Source: Schaedlerella arabinosiphila (GTDB taxonomy: Bacteria > Bacillota > Clostridia > Lachnospirales > Lachnospiraceae). Taken from it: a stretch of DNA of 64,000 nucleotides. A model generated the notes under the pieces. The model saw only the letters and a program-made list of their open reading frames with translations. It had not been told where the DNA came from and ran no database searches. Below are positions 34,653 through 43,816 of this stretch, piece after piece. The stretch's first letter is position 1; the number at the start of each line of letters is the position of its first letter. A program made the position numbers and the translations under genes. The stretch is taken from assembly GCF_003885045.1 (NCBI RefSeq), contig NZ_RHJS01000002.1, positions 2,232,001 to 2,296,000 of the forward strand, read 5' to 3'.

Positions 34653-36281
34653 CTACCGCAGCTCTTCTATTTTGCAGAAATGCTCCTTTGTCTTTCTGCT
34701 ATAGCTGATCCCCACTGCCAGTATTCTTCCCGTATACTTCGGCTTTTCTCCCGTCTTTCCCTGGAATCTAAGGGCATATTTTTTATCCTTAATCTGCTGG
34801 ATTGCCTCTTCCGGAGTACTGTCTATTTTCAATTCCAGGATGAATGCGTCTGCCGCTCTTTGTTCGGGATAAAAGATGAAGTCCACATACCCCTCCCCTG
34901 CTTTATCTTCCCTTTCCATGCGATACTGATCCCGTGCGGACAGATAAACCAGATTCACGACCGCTGACAGTTCGATTTCGCTGTTGTAAGAAAAAATCGG
35001 TGATTCTGTATCATGTGCATATTTTAATATTTCCGCCATCATCTGGGTATTGCCTGCAAGCGTGGCCTTTACCATTTTTTCGGATTCTTTCGCCAGATTA
35101 TAGACATATCCGAGAGATTCCTTGGACATCAGCAGATTTTTGAATTGTTCCATAATCTCCCGGTTTGGAATATATACTTTTCCATTTATACAGGTTAAAA
35201 GGCCATAAACTACCATAGCCGAGTATATCTCATCCCTTGTATTGAGCTCCATGGATACCGCCGCATAATTACGAACCTCTGCCTGAACCCCTTCCCCCGC
35301 GATCATAAAAACAAGGTCCTCCCGGACCGATTCTATATTGTTGCGGATATAATAAAAAATCTCATCATACGGACCGGAACTGGTCCAATAATTCGCCAGT
35401 TCATCATCTGTCAGGGCACATACGATAGAACGCGGATTATAGAGCCGCTTCCCACTCGCCGTATAGTATCCATCATACCAGATCCTTAAAGCTTCCCGAG
35501 TGATGCCCGGTCTGTCTGTCTCTTCCTGATAAATCTGATACAGCCTGTCAACCTCACATTCCTGAAAGCCAAAATACTCACCGAATTTTTTTTTCGTGAC
35601 CATATCATATTCCAGAAACATATTCAATTCTGAACCGCTGGAATATTTTGCAATCGGAAGCACTCCGGTCATATATGCCAGTTCGACATATACTTTTCCC
35701 TTGAGCAGCGCCTTTAAAAAAAGCAGATATGTTCTCCGTGCTTCCTCAGTAATGAACGGCATATGGAACAGTGCATCCCATTCATCCATCACAAAAATAA
35801 ATTTATCCCCTGTTTTTTGAAAAATATCTGACAGGATGTCCCATACAGCATCTTCCGTATGGATCTCAAAATCAGGATATGCCTGTGCCAAATCATTGTT
35901 GATCCCATTTTGTATACGGTCAATATATTGTCTGTAATCCGTACAGTCCCGGGGAATTTCGCTGAAATCAATAAAAATCACATTATGCCGGTTCAAATGC
36001 TTATGATAGTCCTGATTATCATTCCCCTCTTTGTCCTTCGTAATCTGCAGGCCGGCAAACAGGCCGCTGCTGTCTGCTGCTTTTCCGAAAAATGCACCCA
36101 CCATGTTCGCCATCACGCTTTTCCCAAAACGGCGCGGTCTTGTAATACAGAAATAGCGATTCTTCTTTTCCAAAGCAGGGATCAGCTCCCTGATCAATGC
36201 CGATTTATCAACAAAATACGTATCCGACACCGTTTCACGGTAATCTTCAAAACAATTTCTGCTGTTTAAAAACATCCCCAT
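34653..36281 (-). CDS. AAA-ATPase-like protein with C-terminal PD-(D/E)XK nuclease-like domain
   Basis: A 542-residue protein of the AAA-ATPase_like / DUF1703 type. N-terminus MGMFLNSRNCFEDYRETVSD, then YFVDKSALIREL, the variant Walker [21 protein letters not shown] (48-55 core; first glycine replaced), and Walker B KFIFVMDEWDALF. The middle is helical. Residues 440-520 hold a nuclease-like core: GYVDFIFYPEQ then AFILELKID (D...ExK) and a later IQQIKDKKYALRF. Starts 17 bases after the upstream AAA gene, so the two form a pair. Biological role unknown; see the findings. Confidence 0.85.
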   Translation of the reverse strand: MGMFLNSRNCFEDYRETVSDTYFVDKSALIRELIPALEKKNRYFCITRPRRFGKSVMANMVGAFFGKAADSSGLFAGLQITKDKEGNDNQDYHKHLNRHNVIFIDFSEIPRDCTDYRQYIDRIQNGINNDLAQAYPDFEIHTEDAVWDILSDIFQKTGDKFIFVMDEWDALFHMPFITEEARRTYLLFLKALLKGKVYVELAYMTGVLPIAKYSSGSELNMFLEYDMVTKKKFGEYFGFQECEVDRLYQIYQEETDRPGITREALRIWYDGYYTASGKRLYNPRSIVCALTDDELANYWTSSGPYDEIFYYIRNNIESVREDLVFMIAGEGVQAEVRNYAAVSMELNTRDEIYSAMVVYGLLTCINGKVYIPNREIMEQFKNLLMSKESLGYVYNLAKESEKMVKATLAGNTQMMAEILKYAHDTESPIFSYNSEIELSAVVNLVYLSARDQYRMEREDKAGEGYVDFIFYPEQRAADAFILELKIDSTPEEAIQQIKDKKYALRFQGKTGEKPKYTGRILAVGISYSRKTKEHFCKIEELR

Positions 36282-36298
36282 AACGTTACCTTTCCCAA

Positions 36299-37906
36299 TT
36301 ATACAACTGCCTCAATAAGCAGCTTATTTCCCAGTTTTATCTCTTTTATACCAGTCTCTTTTTTCTTATTAAAGTTAAAACTAAGCATATATCCTTTATT
36401 CAGATGATAATACTCCAGATAATCCGCCAGTTGGTCTTCCCCCCTTTTATTATATGCATTTCCGCGCCATATTTTGAGTTCGACCACTGTCTGCTCTCCA
36501 AGATAATCAATGATCACATCCGTGCGTTCCATATTTCGTGTACGGGATTCAATGTAATAATTCCCTATTCCGTTGATAATCGGCCGGAGATAAAGCAGAA
36601 AGTATCGTCTCCCATCCTCTTCATAAAATGCCTGCTTCTGATCTCCGTATAACTCCTCAAAATGCATGACAAATTTTTCCAAAATCAGGCGCATATCCAA
36701 ATGGCCTTTTTTGATGAATTGATTCTTATTCTGCAAAGCGTTTGTATAAATACCGCAATTTTGGCTCTCTGGCAACGAAAGAAAATAATTATAGATGCGT
36801 GTCTCAAAGATTCGATTCGCCACCTCTACCCTGTTTTGGTCTGTTACTTTTATGAAGCCAAACATACAGGCTATATTGATTGCTTCGTCATCCGGATTGT
36901 AAAAAAAGTCCTTCCCCTGAAACAAAATAAAATGCAAAACATCTCTGAGCTGCGGATATGCATCCAGCTTCTCCATCAATGAATCAAATAATGTATTCCT
37001 TTCCGATATCAAAATATTGACGGCTTTTAAAATCCCGTCTCTTGTCCACACATCCTTTTCGTCTGAAAATATGCCGTCCGGCACAAGACGTTCGTCCATC
37101 AGTTTGCAAATACGTGAGACCAGATACGGATATCCCGATGTATAGTCATAGATCACAGACGCTACTTCGCCTGTATCCATTCCTGTGTGATGGTCTTCCT
37201 CATATTCCAGAAGCATTCCCTGAATATTCTGCGTTGAAAAACTCATATCAACAAGAAAATCAGCCGCAATGTTCCAAGGGCTGTTCACTTTATGCTCTTT
37301 TTCCGAAACAAATTTTCGTTTTACATTTTTTATATCATATACTCCGGCAAGTATCACAGACTGAAATGAAGGCTTTTCGTCCCGCTGTATATAATACCTG
37401 CGCAATTGCGCAAGAAAATCTATAAACACCTGGTTATTCGCCGCGCTGTCCACTTCATCAATCATCAATATGATTCCTTTTGAGAGACTTCTGCAAAGAT
37501 CACTTAAATCCTCAAATAATTCCTGCAGCTCAAAATCTTCTCTTCTTGCTTTCACATCAGAATCTAAGGTTTCCAAAGCTTCCGCAAATCCATTCTTTAT
37601 ATCTGCGTGACTGTATCTCAGTTCCCGCAGAAAAGATCGCCCAAATGACAGCGAAAATATATTTTCATTTTTAAATTTTGCTTCGCCGAATAATTGAAAA
37701 TCCAGGCTTACCACTACATAGTCCTTTTCCAGGAGCTTTCTCAGAGCCCTCAGTGTGGTTGTTTTTCCATACTGCCTTGCACGGTTGATCGTAAAATACT
37801 GCCCTGCATCAACCATGGATTTGATTTTCTCTAATTGCTCTGATATATCTACCATATAATGCAATTCCTGCATACAGGCTGCATTCACATTAAAAAATTT
37901 CCCCAT
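36299..37906 (-). CDS. AAA-ATPase of the RARQYGKTT type with C-terminal nuclease-like domain
   Basis: A 535-residue protein. The variant Walker A is INRARQYGKTTTLRALRKLL (residues 40-50), Walker B GIILMIDEVDSA, and the arginine-type sensor region SVILAGVYDIKNVKRK. Residues 440-520 carry RTDVIIDYLGEQTVVELKIWRG then QLADYLEYYHLNKGYMLSF, a PD-(D/E)XK-like D...ExK...Q pattern. The start at 37906 (GGAG nine bases upstream) is chosen over 37933. It is the first gene of a two-gene module with 34653-36281 and is a close relative of 50429-52027. Confidence 0.85.
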   Translation of the reverse strand: MGKFFNVNAACMQELHYMVDISEQLEKIKSMVDAGQYFTINRARQYGKTTTLRALRKLLEKDYVVVSLDFQLFGEAKFKNENIFSLSFGRSFLRELRYSHADIKNGFAEALETLDSDVKARREDFELQELFEDLSDLCRSLSKGIILMIDEVDSAANNQVFIDFLAQLRRYYIQRDEKPSFQSVILAGVYDIKNVKRKFVSEKEHKVNSPWNIAADFLVDMSFSTQNIQGMLLEYEEDHHTGMDTGEVASVIYDYTSGYPYLVSRICKLMDERLVPDGIFSDEKDVWTRDGILKAVNILISERNTLFDSLMEKLDAYPQLRDVLHFILFQGKDFFYNPDDEAINIACMFGFIKVTDQNRVEVANRIFETRIYNYFLSLPESQNCGIYTNALQNKNQFIKKGHLDMRLILEKFVMHFEELYGDQKQAFYEEDGRRYFLLYLRPIINGIGNYYIESRTRNMERTDVIIDYLGEQTVVELKIWRGNAYNKRGEDQLADYLEYYHLNKGYMLSFNFNKKKETGIKEIKLGNKLLIEAVV

Positions 37907-37984
37907 ATCCGCCGTCTCCTTATCTATTGTCATTTTAACATTGCGGTTATGGTCTGTAAATAGAGGATTCTTTAAATCCTCCCC

Positions 37985-38332
37985 CTATTTCATTTTATAT
38001 TTCCCAAAAGCCTTCTCCTCGTCCAGATGCACTTCCCTGAAAAACAGGAACAGCCACACAATGATCGATATTACTGCAATGCCTGGGGATGTAAACATAT
38101 ATGCCAGCGCGCCGCCTGCAGCCAGCACAATCGCCCACAGAGCAAGTGTATTTCTCATATCCCTGCTCATCCTCTTCCTGTCATACTGCACTCTCTCTTC
38201 CCTGGGCATCGTATTGAATCCACTAATCAGAATTGCTGCTTTCCCTTTCAATACCGCAAATAATACCGCCATGCCCCAAAATATAAAACTCCCTGCCAGA
38301 CAACAGACTATAAGGATTTTCAAAGTTTCCAT
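37985..38332 (-). CDS. DUF3784-type membrane protein
   Basis: A 115-residue membrane protein: one hydrophobic segment at the N-terminus (ILIVCCLAGSFIFWGMAVLFA), the DUF3784 hallmark AAILISGFNTMPREERVQYDRKRMSRDMRN, then two hydrophobic segments. It follows the DUF3887-like lipoprotein gene by 27 bases and is probably the last gene of the two-component operon. Function unknown. Confidence 0.8.
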   Translation of the reverse strand: METLKILIVCCLAGSFIFWGMAVLFAVLKGKAAILISGFNTMPREERVQYDRKRMSRDMRNTLALWAIVLAAGGALAYMFTSPGIAVISIIVWLFLFFREVHLDEEKAFGKYKMK

Positions 38333-38359
38333 CAGCTTCTCCCTTCTGCATTCCCAAAA

Positions 38360-38782
38360 CTACTTGATAAAAAATCCGGCTACCTTCATATCCTCGTCAA
38401 ATGAAATCGTAAACTGCGCCTTTCGTTTCTCATATTTTACCTTGATTACAGCAACTGCAAATTCCTGCTCTGTATCCGGGTCTTTTGCGCCGGTCACGGC
38501 CTCCTTGTCGAAGCCCTCAAACTCGCCAAGCTCCTCCACGATCGGCACGATCTGCTCTTTCAGCATGTCCGCATCAACCGCATTCTTCATCACTGTATTC
38601 CACTGCTCCTCCACCAGCGCTTCAACCTCTTTGCTGTTCAGAGTCTGGATCACTTCCTCTGCAGCCGCTTTCACTTCGGCCTCGTCAAAATGATCCGAAA
38701 GCCGCTGGCTCCCCGCGCATCCGAAAAGCAGCCCTGTCAATAAAAGCATGCCTGCTATCGTCCTGATCCTTTTCTTTTTCAT
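38360..38782 (-). CDS. DUF3887-like lipoprotein
   Basis: A 140-residue lipoprotein: signal peptide and lipobox IAGMLLLTGLLFGCAGS (Cys 22), then an NTF2-like DUF3887 fold (DEAEVKAAAEEVIQTLNSKEVEALVEEQW to KAQFTISFDEDMKVAGFFIK). It lies 39 bases after the histidine kinase gene. DUF3887 and DUF3784 genes often keep company; here they follow a LytTR-type signalling pair. It may be a target or an accessory of that system. Confidence 0.8.
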   Translation of the reverse strand: MKKKRIRTIAGMLLLTGLLFGCAGSQRLSDHFDEAEVKAAAEEVIQTLNSKEVEALVEEQWNTVMKNAVDADMLKEQIVPIVEELGEFEGFDKEAVTGAKDPDTEQEFAVAVIKVKYEKRKAQFTISFDEDMKVAGFFIK

Positions 38783-38821
38783 AGGTCCTCCTCTCTGATT
38801 CGCACAAATTTTCTAAATCCT

Positions 38822-40138
38822 CTATGCCGGAATGGTAAGGCTTACCACAAATTCCCCTTCCAGAATTTCCGTCATCATGCCCCCGCCGTATGCTTCCAGG
38901 GTGTGCCGCACATTGTCCAGACCGATTCCCATATGGTTCTTCCCGGCCTGACGTTCCGGAGGCAATGCTGACGTCCCTGCCGTACTGCCGCAGGGCATCG
39001 AATTGCGGATCTTCACCGCCGTAAACTCATGAAACGCGTCTGCCTGCACCTGGATCGTCCGTGTTCCCTCTGCCTGCTCCGCCGCTTCCAGCGCATTGTC
39101 CAATAGATTTGCAAATATGGTGGTCATATCCATATCCCGGATATGCTCCAGACGGATTTCCCCGATCCGGATCTCCATCTCGATCCCGCTTTTTTTCGCT
39201 TCCTCCGCCTTGTCATTCAATATGATGTTGAGCATCCGGTTTTCCGTATAATTGACGATCCCCAGGGCATCCAGCATCTGGTGCATGCTTCTTACATATT
39301 CCTTTCCCTGGGCCGCGTCCTGCTCCTTAAGGGCTTCGATGGCCTGGAGATGGTTTCTCATATCATGAACCATTTTTCGGGAGGACCGGTATCTCTGCTC
39401 CACCTTTTCGTAATACCGGTACTGCATCTCGCTCTGTTTTTTGCGGATCTCCAGTTCTGCCCTCAGCTTCTTATTCTGGGACTGGTAAGAAAATAAATAC
39501 CAGATATAGAGATTCATCAGGACCAGGAACAAGATATTCAGGATGATCAGATAAGCCCCATACAGCTGTACAAAAACATCCCCGATATAGAGCAGCGAAA
39601 AAATAATAAACACACTGACCGCAGGCGGAAGAAACAGGCCCGCGAACCGGATTCCTCTCACATGTTCGTACTTTTTCCGGTTCAGCAATACTACCCAGAC
39701 CCCGGTCAGAAGGATTTCTGTCAATTGCCTGATCAGCAATCCGGTGTTTTCCGAAGCATAGTCAAAGACCATAATCCCCCACCGGGAACTCATATACGCC
39801 AATATCATATAATCCACAAAAATCTGCGCGGTCACAATGGTCACCGGAAACAGAAAATAATAAAACCGGTACATCGAGTCCCGGCTGTACAGCCGCCGGC
39901 CTGCCGCCATGGTCATGAAAACCATATAAACCAGTTTGACGGATCTGCCGTCCGCCAATCCGACCGTAAGTCCCGCCAGCCCGGCACAGTACAGGACGGC
40001 GGCGATCCGCCGGTATTTTGTTTTTCCCTCCCTGTCGTGCTCTGTATGGCTCAGGAAAAACCAGGTACACAAGGTGATTACAATTGTCTCCATGCACACC
40101 AGAATTTCATTCCATCTACCAGATTCTACCCAATTCAT
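38822..40138 (-). CDS. GHKL-type sensor histidine kinase (AgrC/LytS-like)
   Basis: A 438-residue membrane kinase with six or seven N-terminal hydrophobic segments (residues 12-225), a short coiled coil (KKLRAELEIRKKQSEMQYRYY), the phospho-acceptor region SRKMVHDMRNHLQAIEALKE (His in VHDMRNH), and an ATP-binding domain with FANLLDNALEAAEQ (N box) and MGIGLDNVRHTLEAYGG (G box). The start at 40138 is preferred (AAAGG eight bases upstream). It pairs with the LytTR response regulator 85 bases upstream. No agrB or agrD gene is near, so the signal is not evident. Confidence 0.9.
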   Translation of the reverse strand: MNWVESGRWNEILVCMETIVITLCTWFFLSHTEHDREGKTKYRRIAAVLYCAGLAGLTVGLADGRSVKLVYMVFMTMAAGRRLYSRDSMYRFYYFLFPVTIVTAQIFVDYMILAYMSSRWGIMVFDYASENTGLLIRQLTEILLTGVWVVLLNRKKYEHVRGIRFAGLFLPPAVSVFIIFSLLYIGDVFVQLYGAYLIILNILFLVLMNLYIWYLFSYQSQNKKLRAELEIRKKQSEMQYRYYEKVEQRYRSSRKMVHDMRNHLQAIEALKEQDAAQGKEYVRSMHQMLDALGIVNYTENRMLNIILNDKAEEAKKSGIEMEIRIGEIRLEHIRDMDMTTIFANLLDNALEAAEQAEGTRTIQVQADAFHEFTAVKIRNSMPCGSTAGTSALPPERQAGKNHMGIGLDNVRHTLEAYGGGMMTEILEGEFVVSLTIPA

Positions 40139-40223
40139 TTTCACAGCCTTTCTTGTTTGCACCCAATCTGCGCAGCAGATCTTGAGCGGGGGTAATTCCT
40201 GTCAAAATCCGGCCGGTATCCTT

Positions 40224-40922
40224 TCACAGCCTGTCCGCCTGATATTTTCCCAGCAGGCCGCGAAATTCCACGGAACGCTTCTGGGACAGCGGAACCTGGT
40301 CCCCGTTCATCATCCTGATCTCGTACCCGCGGATGGATTTTACATGGTACAGGTTCACAATGAAGCTCTTGTGGGGGGATGCGAAGCCGTAAGGCGCCAG
40401 CCTTTCCGAAAACTCCGAGATCTTTCCCCGGATCATCCGTTCCCCGTGCTTCATCACGAGACGCAGCTTCCGGCTCTGGTATTCCAGATAGTAGAGATCC
40501 GCCGGGGCAATCTCCTCCATCCCCTGGGTGGTCTCCAGCCGCAGCGAGACTGCATCCTCTTCCTCCCTGCTGTACAAAAACGCCTCCTTAAGCTGGCGTA
40601 TAACGGCTTCCTTTTCCACCGGCTTGATCAGGAAGGAAAAAGGATGAACCGAAAAGGAACGCTGCATATAATCCGGATATCCCGTGACATAGATGATCTT
40701 TACCTTTCGGTCCTTTTGGCGGATTCGTTTTGCCGCCTTGATGCCATCGACCACCGGCATATCTATGTCCAGAAAGAGGATGTCATACTCCCCTTCGCTC
40801 CGCAGAAGCTCCGCTCCATTTGAAAATTCCTCCACAGTGCAGGCAGCTTTGGTCTCCTCAATGGCAGAACGCAGAAAAACGCGCATCTGAATGTCATCGT
40901 CGCATACGGCGATCCGGTACAT
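40224..40922 (-). CDS. LytTR-family response regulator
   Basis: A 232-residue regulator. Receiver domain: IAVCDDDIQMRVFLRS, phosphorylation aspartate in DILFLDIDMPVVDGIKAAKR near residue 53, and conserved lysine in FLIKPVEKEAV. The C-terminal LytTR DNA-binding domain runs from about 130 (DLYYLEYQSRKLRLVMKHG) to 225 (PHKSFIVNLYHVKSIRGYEI). It begins the operon with the histidine kinase. Targets are likely to include this operon; no paired LytTR sites were recognised by eye. Confidence 0.92.
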   Translation of the reverse strand: MYRIAVCDDDIQMRVFLRSAIEETKAACTVEEFSNGAELLRSEGEYDILFLDIDMPVVDGIKAAKRIRQKDRKVKIIYVTGYPDYMQRSFSVHPFSFLIKPVEKEAVIRQLKEAFLYSREEEDAVSLRLETTQGMEEIAPADLYYLEYQSRKLRLVMKHGERMIRGKISEFSERLAPYGFASPHKSFIVNLYHVKSIRGYEIRMMNGDQVPLSQKRSVEFRGLLGKYQADRL

Positions 40923-41038
40923 CTCATTCCCTCCCTCTGCTTATTACTTTCGCCATTCCCCTGCATTTTCTCCCTTTTCCGAACGGATTTCGTTTTATCA
41001 GATAGCACGTTTCCAGGGGCATTGCACGCAAATCCTGA

Positions 41039-41464
41039 TCATCTGGAACATGCGGTTCTCCCGATCTGGATCTTCGGGTTTCTCCGCTTTAATTCATGGA
41101 ACAACTGCTCCTTGTCCTGTACGGAGACGATCCATTCCTGCCGCTTTGCCCTGATACACACCCGGTCCAGAGACAGCGCCCCCGCGGCGATGGGGTTATG
41201 GGTTTTGTATACCTCCATAATGTCTTCCACCTTCATAGAGTCTTTGCAGAATCCCAATACAAAGAGCAGCTTTTCTCCGTCGATCTGCACATAGTTCCAA
41301 AGCACCATGGGTACACAGATGATATTCAGAAGCAGAAAGGTAAAAAACACGCCCAATACCTCTCCGACTTTTAATTGTTCATGAAAACATGCATAAGCCG
41401 CAACCAGGTTTCCCCCGATCAGGACCAACCAAAACCAAACGCCTATTTTCCCTTTGAACACCAT
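41039..41464 (-). CDS. Small membrane protein with PH-like domain
   Basis: A 141-residue protein with two hydrophobic segments (IGVWFWLVLIGGNLVAAYAC; VLGVFFTFLLLNIICVPMVL) and a C-terminal bacterial PH-like region (QIDGEKLLFVLGFCKDSMKV...IRAKRQEWIVSVQDKEQLFHEL). The start at 41464 is chosen because the longer frame's ATG (41524) overlaps the promoter -10. It is upstream of the response regulator by 116 bases on the same strand. Confidence 0.7.
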   Translation of the reverse strand: MVFKGKIGVWFWLVLIGGNLVAAYACFHEQLKVGEVLGVFFTFLLLNIICVPMVLWNYVQIDGEKLLFVLGFCKDSMKVEDIMEVYKTHNPIAAGALSLDRVCIRAKRQEWIVSVQDKEQLFHELKRRNPKIQIGRTACSR

Positions 41465-41521
41465 ATGATTCCCTTCCCGTTCCTGTTTTACTCTTTGCTC
41501 ATGATATACTTCTTTTACATT

Positions 41522-41549
41522 CATTATAAACGATTTTTGGGGAAGAACA
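41522..41549 (-). promoter_or_regulatory. Promoter for the PH-like gene and perhaps the two-component operon
   Basis: Minus-strand -35 TTGTTC (41544-41549), 16-base spacer, -10 TATAAT (41522-41527). Confidence 0.6.
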
Positions 41550-41602
41550 ACCGTAAATTCCTGTTATATGGTTTTTAGGACATAAGATACGTCAACCGCC
41601 TG

Positions 41603-41639
41603 AAAAAAAGAAGGGCAGGAGAAATTCTATACTCCTGCC
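41603..41639 (-). terminator. Terminator of the GH13 gene
   Basis: Stem GGCAGGAG / CTCCTGCC with a 10-base loop, followed by CTTC and a T-run of seven on the minus strand. Confidence 0.9.
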
Positions 41640-41685
41640 GATTCCTATTGATCCGGATTCCTGTCCGGTATACCCTGTATGATGC

Positions 41686-43557
41686 CTAATGGAAGCTCTT
41701 GATCCAGTTGATCAGGGAATCATGGTACACATTGTCCGTCACATCCCTGCGCATCTGATCGGTGATCGGGCCATTTTTTCCCATGATCGCAAGAATCGCT
41801 TCCTGGAGTCCCGCGATCTTCCCCTTTTCAAACGCTTCGTCATATGCCGCATCTGCTCCGGATACATTTCCCCCCGCAGACGCTGACGCTTTCTCATCGG
41901 AAGCCTGGTCTGCAGTCTTCTTTTTTGGTGTACTCTCCGCAGCTTCTTTCCCGACATGCCCATTCCCCTGGGCTGCCTCATCCGCTTTCTTTCCGGATTC
42001 CGCTTGATTCTCAGCCTTCTTTTGCGTCCCATACTCCGGTATGTTTTCTGCAGGCGCTTTTTCCGAAACCGCATCCCTTCCGGCAGCTTCCGCTGCATTC
42101 TTCCCGGAAGTCTCTTCAGCTTTCTTCCCGGCGCTGCTTACCTCTCCTGCCGCATCCTTCACATCCAGCCCGGTAAATCCTGCGTCCGCCGCAGTCTTTG
42201 CTCCGTCCTCTTCCGCAGGAACCCAGATCTCGCCGGAATTGGCCTTTACATTGACCGTGATTCTTCCGCCGTTCACAGATACCTTTTCTCCGGACAATGC
42301 CCCGATATATTCCGCTGCATTTCCTGCAGAAACGGTCATCGTGTAATCACTGTCGTCGTTATTGACCGTAACGACAACAGATTGTCCGTTGTAATTTCTG
42401 GAAAACGCATACTGCCGGTTGGTCAGCAGCAGTTCATTGTACTCTCCGTAAGAAAGCGCCGGAGTGTTCTGTCTCGTCCTTCCCAGTGCCCCGATCAGCC
42501 GTGTAAAGGAATTGTCCTTTGCCGCGTCCGCATAATCAGACAGATTCAATGCAGGGCGCAGGGAATCGTCTGAGAACCGTTCCTTCTTTCCCTCGATCCC
42601 AAATTCGGAACCGTAGTAAACGGACGGAACTCCGGGCAGCGTATACAACAGGATATGGACCGGCGTAAAATGCGCCTTGTTGTTCAGCCTTGTATAGATC
42701 CGCTCCACGTCATGATTATCCACAAAATTGTAGAGCTTTAAGCCGTCCGGACGGTTGCCGCCCATGCCGTAAAGACGCTTTACCGTATGCGCGATCTCGA
42801 AGTAATTGTGCTCGTTGTGTCCGGAATACAGCGCCTTGTGCAGGTTATAATTTGTCACGGAATGCAGGGTTCCCTCATTGACCCAGCGGGTGTAATCGCC
42901 GTGGATCACCTCTCCCATCAGCCAGAAATCCGGCTTCACTTCATTGGCCGTATGGCGGAGCGCCTGCATATAGTTGAAGTCCAGTACATCCGCCGCGTCC
43001 AGACGGATTCCGTCAATATCAAATTCGCTGACCCAGAAACGGATCACGTCGCAGATATAGTCCTTGACCGCCGGGTTATGCTGGTTCAGCTTCACGAGAA
43101 GGTCGTAACCGCCCCAGTTCTCATAGGAAAACCCGTCGTTGAAGGAATTATTTCCCCAGAAATTCACATTGCAGTACCAGTCCTTATAGGCGGAATTTTC
43201 CCGGTTTTTCTTGATATCCTGGAACGCAAAAAAATCGCGTCCGGTGTGGTTAAATACACCGTCCAGTATCACTTTGATCCCCTGTCTGTGGCATTCTGCC
43301 ACGAAACCGGTCAGATCCTCATTCGTCCCAAGACGGCTGTCCAGCTTTTTATAATCCGTCGTCTCATATCCGTGTCCGACAGACTCAAAAAGAGGGCCGA
43401 TATACAGCGCGTTGCAGCCGATCTCCCTGATGTGGGCAATCCAGGGGAGCAGCGTGTTCAGGCGATGCTCCGGCTCCCCATACGGATTCTCCTTGGGCGC
43501 ACCGGTCAGTCCCAGCGGATAAATGTGATAAAATACCGCCTCATCATACCATGCCAT
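41686..43557 (-). CDS. GH13 alpha-amylase-family enzyme with Ala/Lys/Glu-rich tail
   Basis: A 623-residue enzyme with no signal peptide, so cytoplasmic. The GH13 catalytic barrel covers residues 1-370: DGVFNHTG, GIRLDAADVLDF (nucleophile Asp), WLMGEVIHGD (acid/base Glu) and FVDNHDVERI (third acid). It is followed by a beta-sandwich domain (SYGEYNELLLTNRQYAFSRN). From about 470 to 575 there is a low-complexity linker rich in Ala, Lys, Glu and Ser, and then a 50-residue ordered C-terminus (YDEAFEKGKIAGLQEAILAI). Start at 43557 has GGAGG ten bases upstream. Probable substrate: maltodextrins or glycogen-derived oligosaccharides. Confidence 0.9.
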   Translation of the reverse strand: MAWYDEAVFYHIYPLGLTGAPKENPYGEPEHRLNTLLPWIAHIREIGCNALYIGPLFESVGHGYETTDYKKLDSRLGTNEDLTGFVAECHRQGIKVILDGVFNHTGRDFFAFQDIKKNRENSAYKDWYCNVNFWGNNSFNDGFSYENWGGYDLLVKLNQHNPAVKDYICDVIRFWVSEFDIDGIRLDAADVLDFNYMQALRHTANEVKPDFWLMGEVIHGDYTRWVNEGTLHSVTNYNLHKALYSGHNEHNYFEIAHTVKRLYGMGGNRPDGLKLYNFVDNHDVERIYTRLNNKAHFTPVHILLYTLPGVPSVYYGSEFGIEGKKERFSDDSLRPALNLSDYADAAKDNSFTRLIGALGRTRQNTPALSYGEYNELLLTNRQYAFSRNYNGQSVVVTVNNDDSDYTMTVSAGNAAEYIGALSGEKVSVNGGRITVNVKANSGEIWVPAEEDGAKTAADAGFTGLDVKDAAGEVSSAGKKAEETSGKNAAEAAGRDAVSEKAPAENIPEYGTQKKAENQAESGKKADEAAQGNGHVGKEAAESTPKKKTADQASDEKASASAGGNVSGADAAYDEAFEKGKIAGLQEAILAIMGKNGPITDQMRRDVTDNVYHDSLINWIKSFH

Positions 43558-43795
43558 TTGTTTGTACCTCCTCATACATATTTTCTCAGGAGCCGGTGCA
43601 AAACAGCGGGGCAAACCAGATACAACGCTGATCCTGCAGCAGTTCCTTAATCGGTGTTCGAAAACTTTCTGGCAATACTAACCTCATATATTTTACCATG
43701 AATCGGCTCAGAATGCTACCCGGTAATTTCCATTCAGCGCAGAACTTTTATTGTTGCTGTGAGTACCGCAGGTGCAAACAATCACCATAGAAGAA

Positions 43796-43816
43796 GGCGG
43801 GCATCAACAGCCCGCC
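43796..43816 (-). terminator. Hairpin over the protease stop codon
   Basis: GGCGGGC / GCCCGCC stem covers the end of the protease gene, followed on the minus strand by TTCTTCTATGG. The U-tract is weak, so terminator activity is uncertain. Confidence 0.4.

Noticed and set aside
38822..40922. agr quorum-sensing locus
   Set aside because: Kinase and LytTR regulator fit, but no agrB or agrD can be found on either strand nearby.
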